Positions 63,788-64,000 of a stretch of DNA of 64,000 nucleotides are shown one piece after another. The position numbers were made by a program, and so were the translations under genes. Each line of letters starts with the position of its first letter. The stretch's first letter is position 1. The stretch is from Zonotrichia leucophrys gambelii (lineage: Eukaryota > Chordata > Aves > Passeriformes > Passerellidae): contig NC_088172.1 of NCBI RefSeq assembly GCF_028769735.1, positions 64,635,075 to 64,699,074 of the forward strand, in the 5' to 3' direction. Below the pieces are notes generated by a model that was not told where the DNA came from, did not search any database, and was given only the letters and a program-made list of their open reading frames with translations.

Positions 63788-64000
63788 GTGAGTGATTCCC
63801 CCTGGATTGTGTGTTTGTGTGGAGCAGCAGCAGCAGTGTCCTCCCAGAGGAGGGGATGTTGTCCCGCTGGAGCTGGTGGCAGCAGTGGAGCTGGAGGTCC
63901 TGCCCAGGCTCACCTGGCCCACGGCTGCTTCTTGGATAGATCCTGCCCATCCATGCCAGGGGCCATCTTGGTGCAGTGGGATTCAGGGTCAGGGAAGGAT

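Overview
The window is vertebrate nuclear DNA from a bird, probably a songbird. It has long introns with GT-AG splice sites, CR1 retrotransposon fragments in both orientations, LTR sequences resembling those of passerine endogenous retroviruses, and CpG islands at gene starts. No prokaryotic or viral operon structure is present. The gene order COG2 (+), AGT (-), CAPN9 (+) matches human chromosome 1q42, so this is a conserved syntenic block. The species cannot be named from sequence alone.

Layout. Positions 1-4170 are non-coding flank with CR1 pieces and a 202-bp near-identical direct repeat. A CpG island at about 4190-4660 holds the first exon of COG2. COG2 fills 4384-31421 with 18 coding exons, whose joined reading frame is open for exactly 738 codons. 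Intron 12 carries an antisense LTR-like element and an old CR1. After the COG2 poly(A) signals (to about 31740) comes a gene-poor AT-rich stretch. AGT (angiotensinogen) lies on the minus strand, with coding exons at 42165-41379, 39111-38847, 38406-38262 and 37808-37617 (462 residues), and a probable non-coding first exon near 44773-44815. The interval 44.8-58.0 kb has no gene I can support. It holds a CCCTT array of about 246 bp, a 38-base A run and a minus-strand CR1. A second CpG island at about 58.08-58.99 kb holds the first coding exon of CAPN9. Its second coding exon is at 63718-63787, and the gene runs off the right edge before the catalytic cysteine exon.

The three genes do not form a functional pathway. 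COG2 is a Golgi vesicle-tethering subunit, AGT is the secreted precursor of angiotensin peptides, and CAPN9 is a cytosolic calcium-dependent protease. Their adjacency is inherited synteny.

I found no undescribed multi-gene system. The observations most worth checking are an angiotensin I with Asn at position 9 (chicken has Ser), the 202-bp duplicate with a fold-back junction upstream of COG2, the long CCCTT array beside a CpG-rich block, and a probable AGT first exon.
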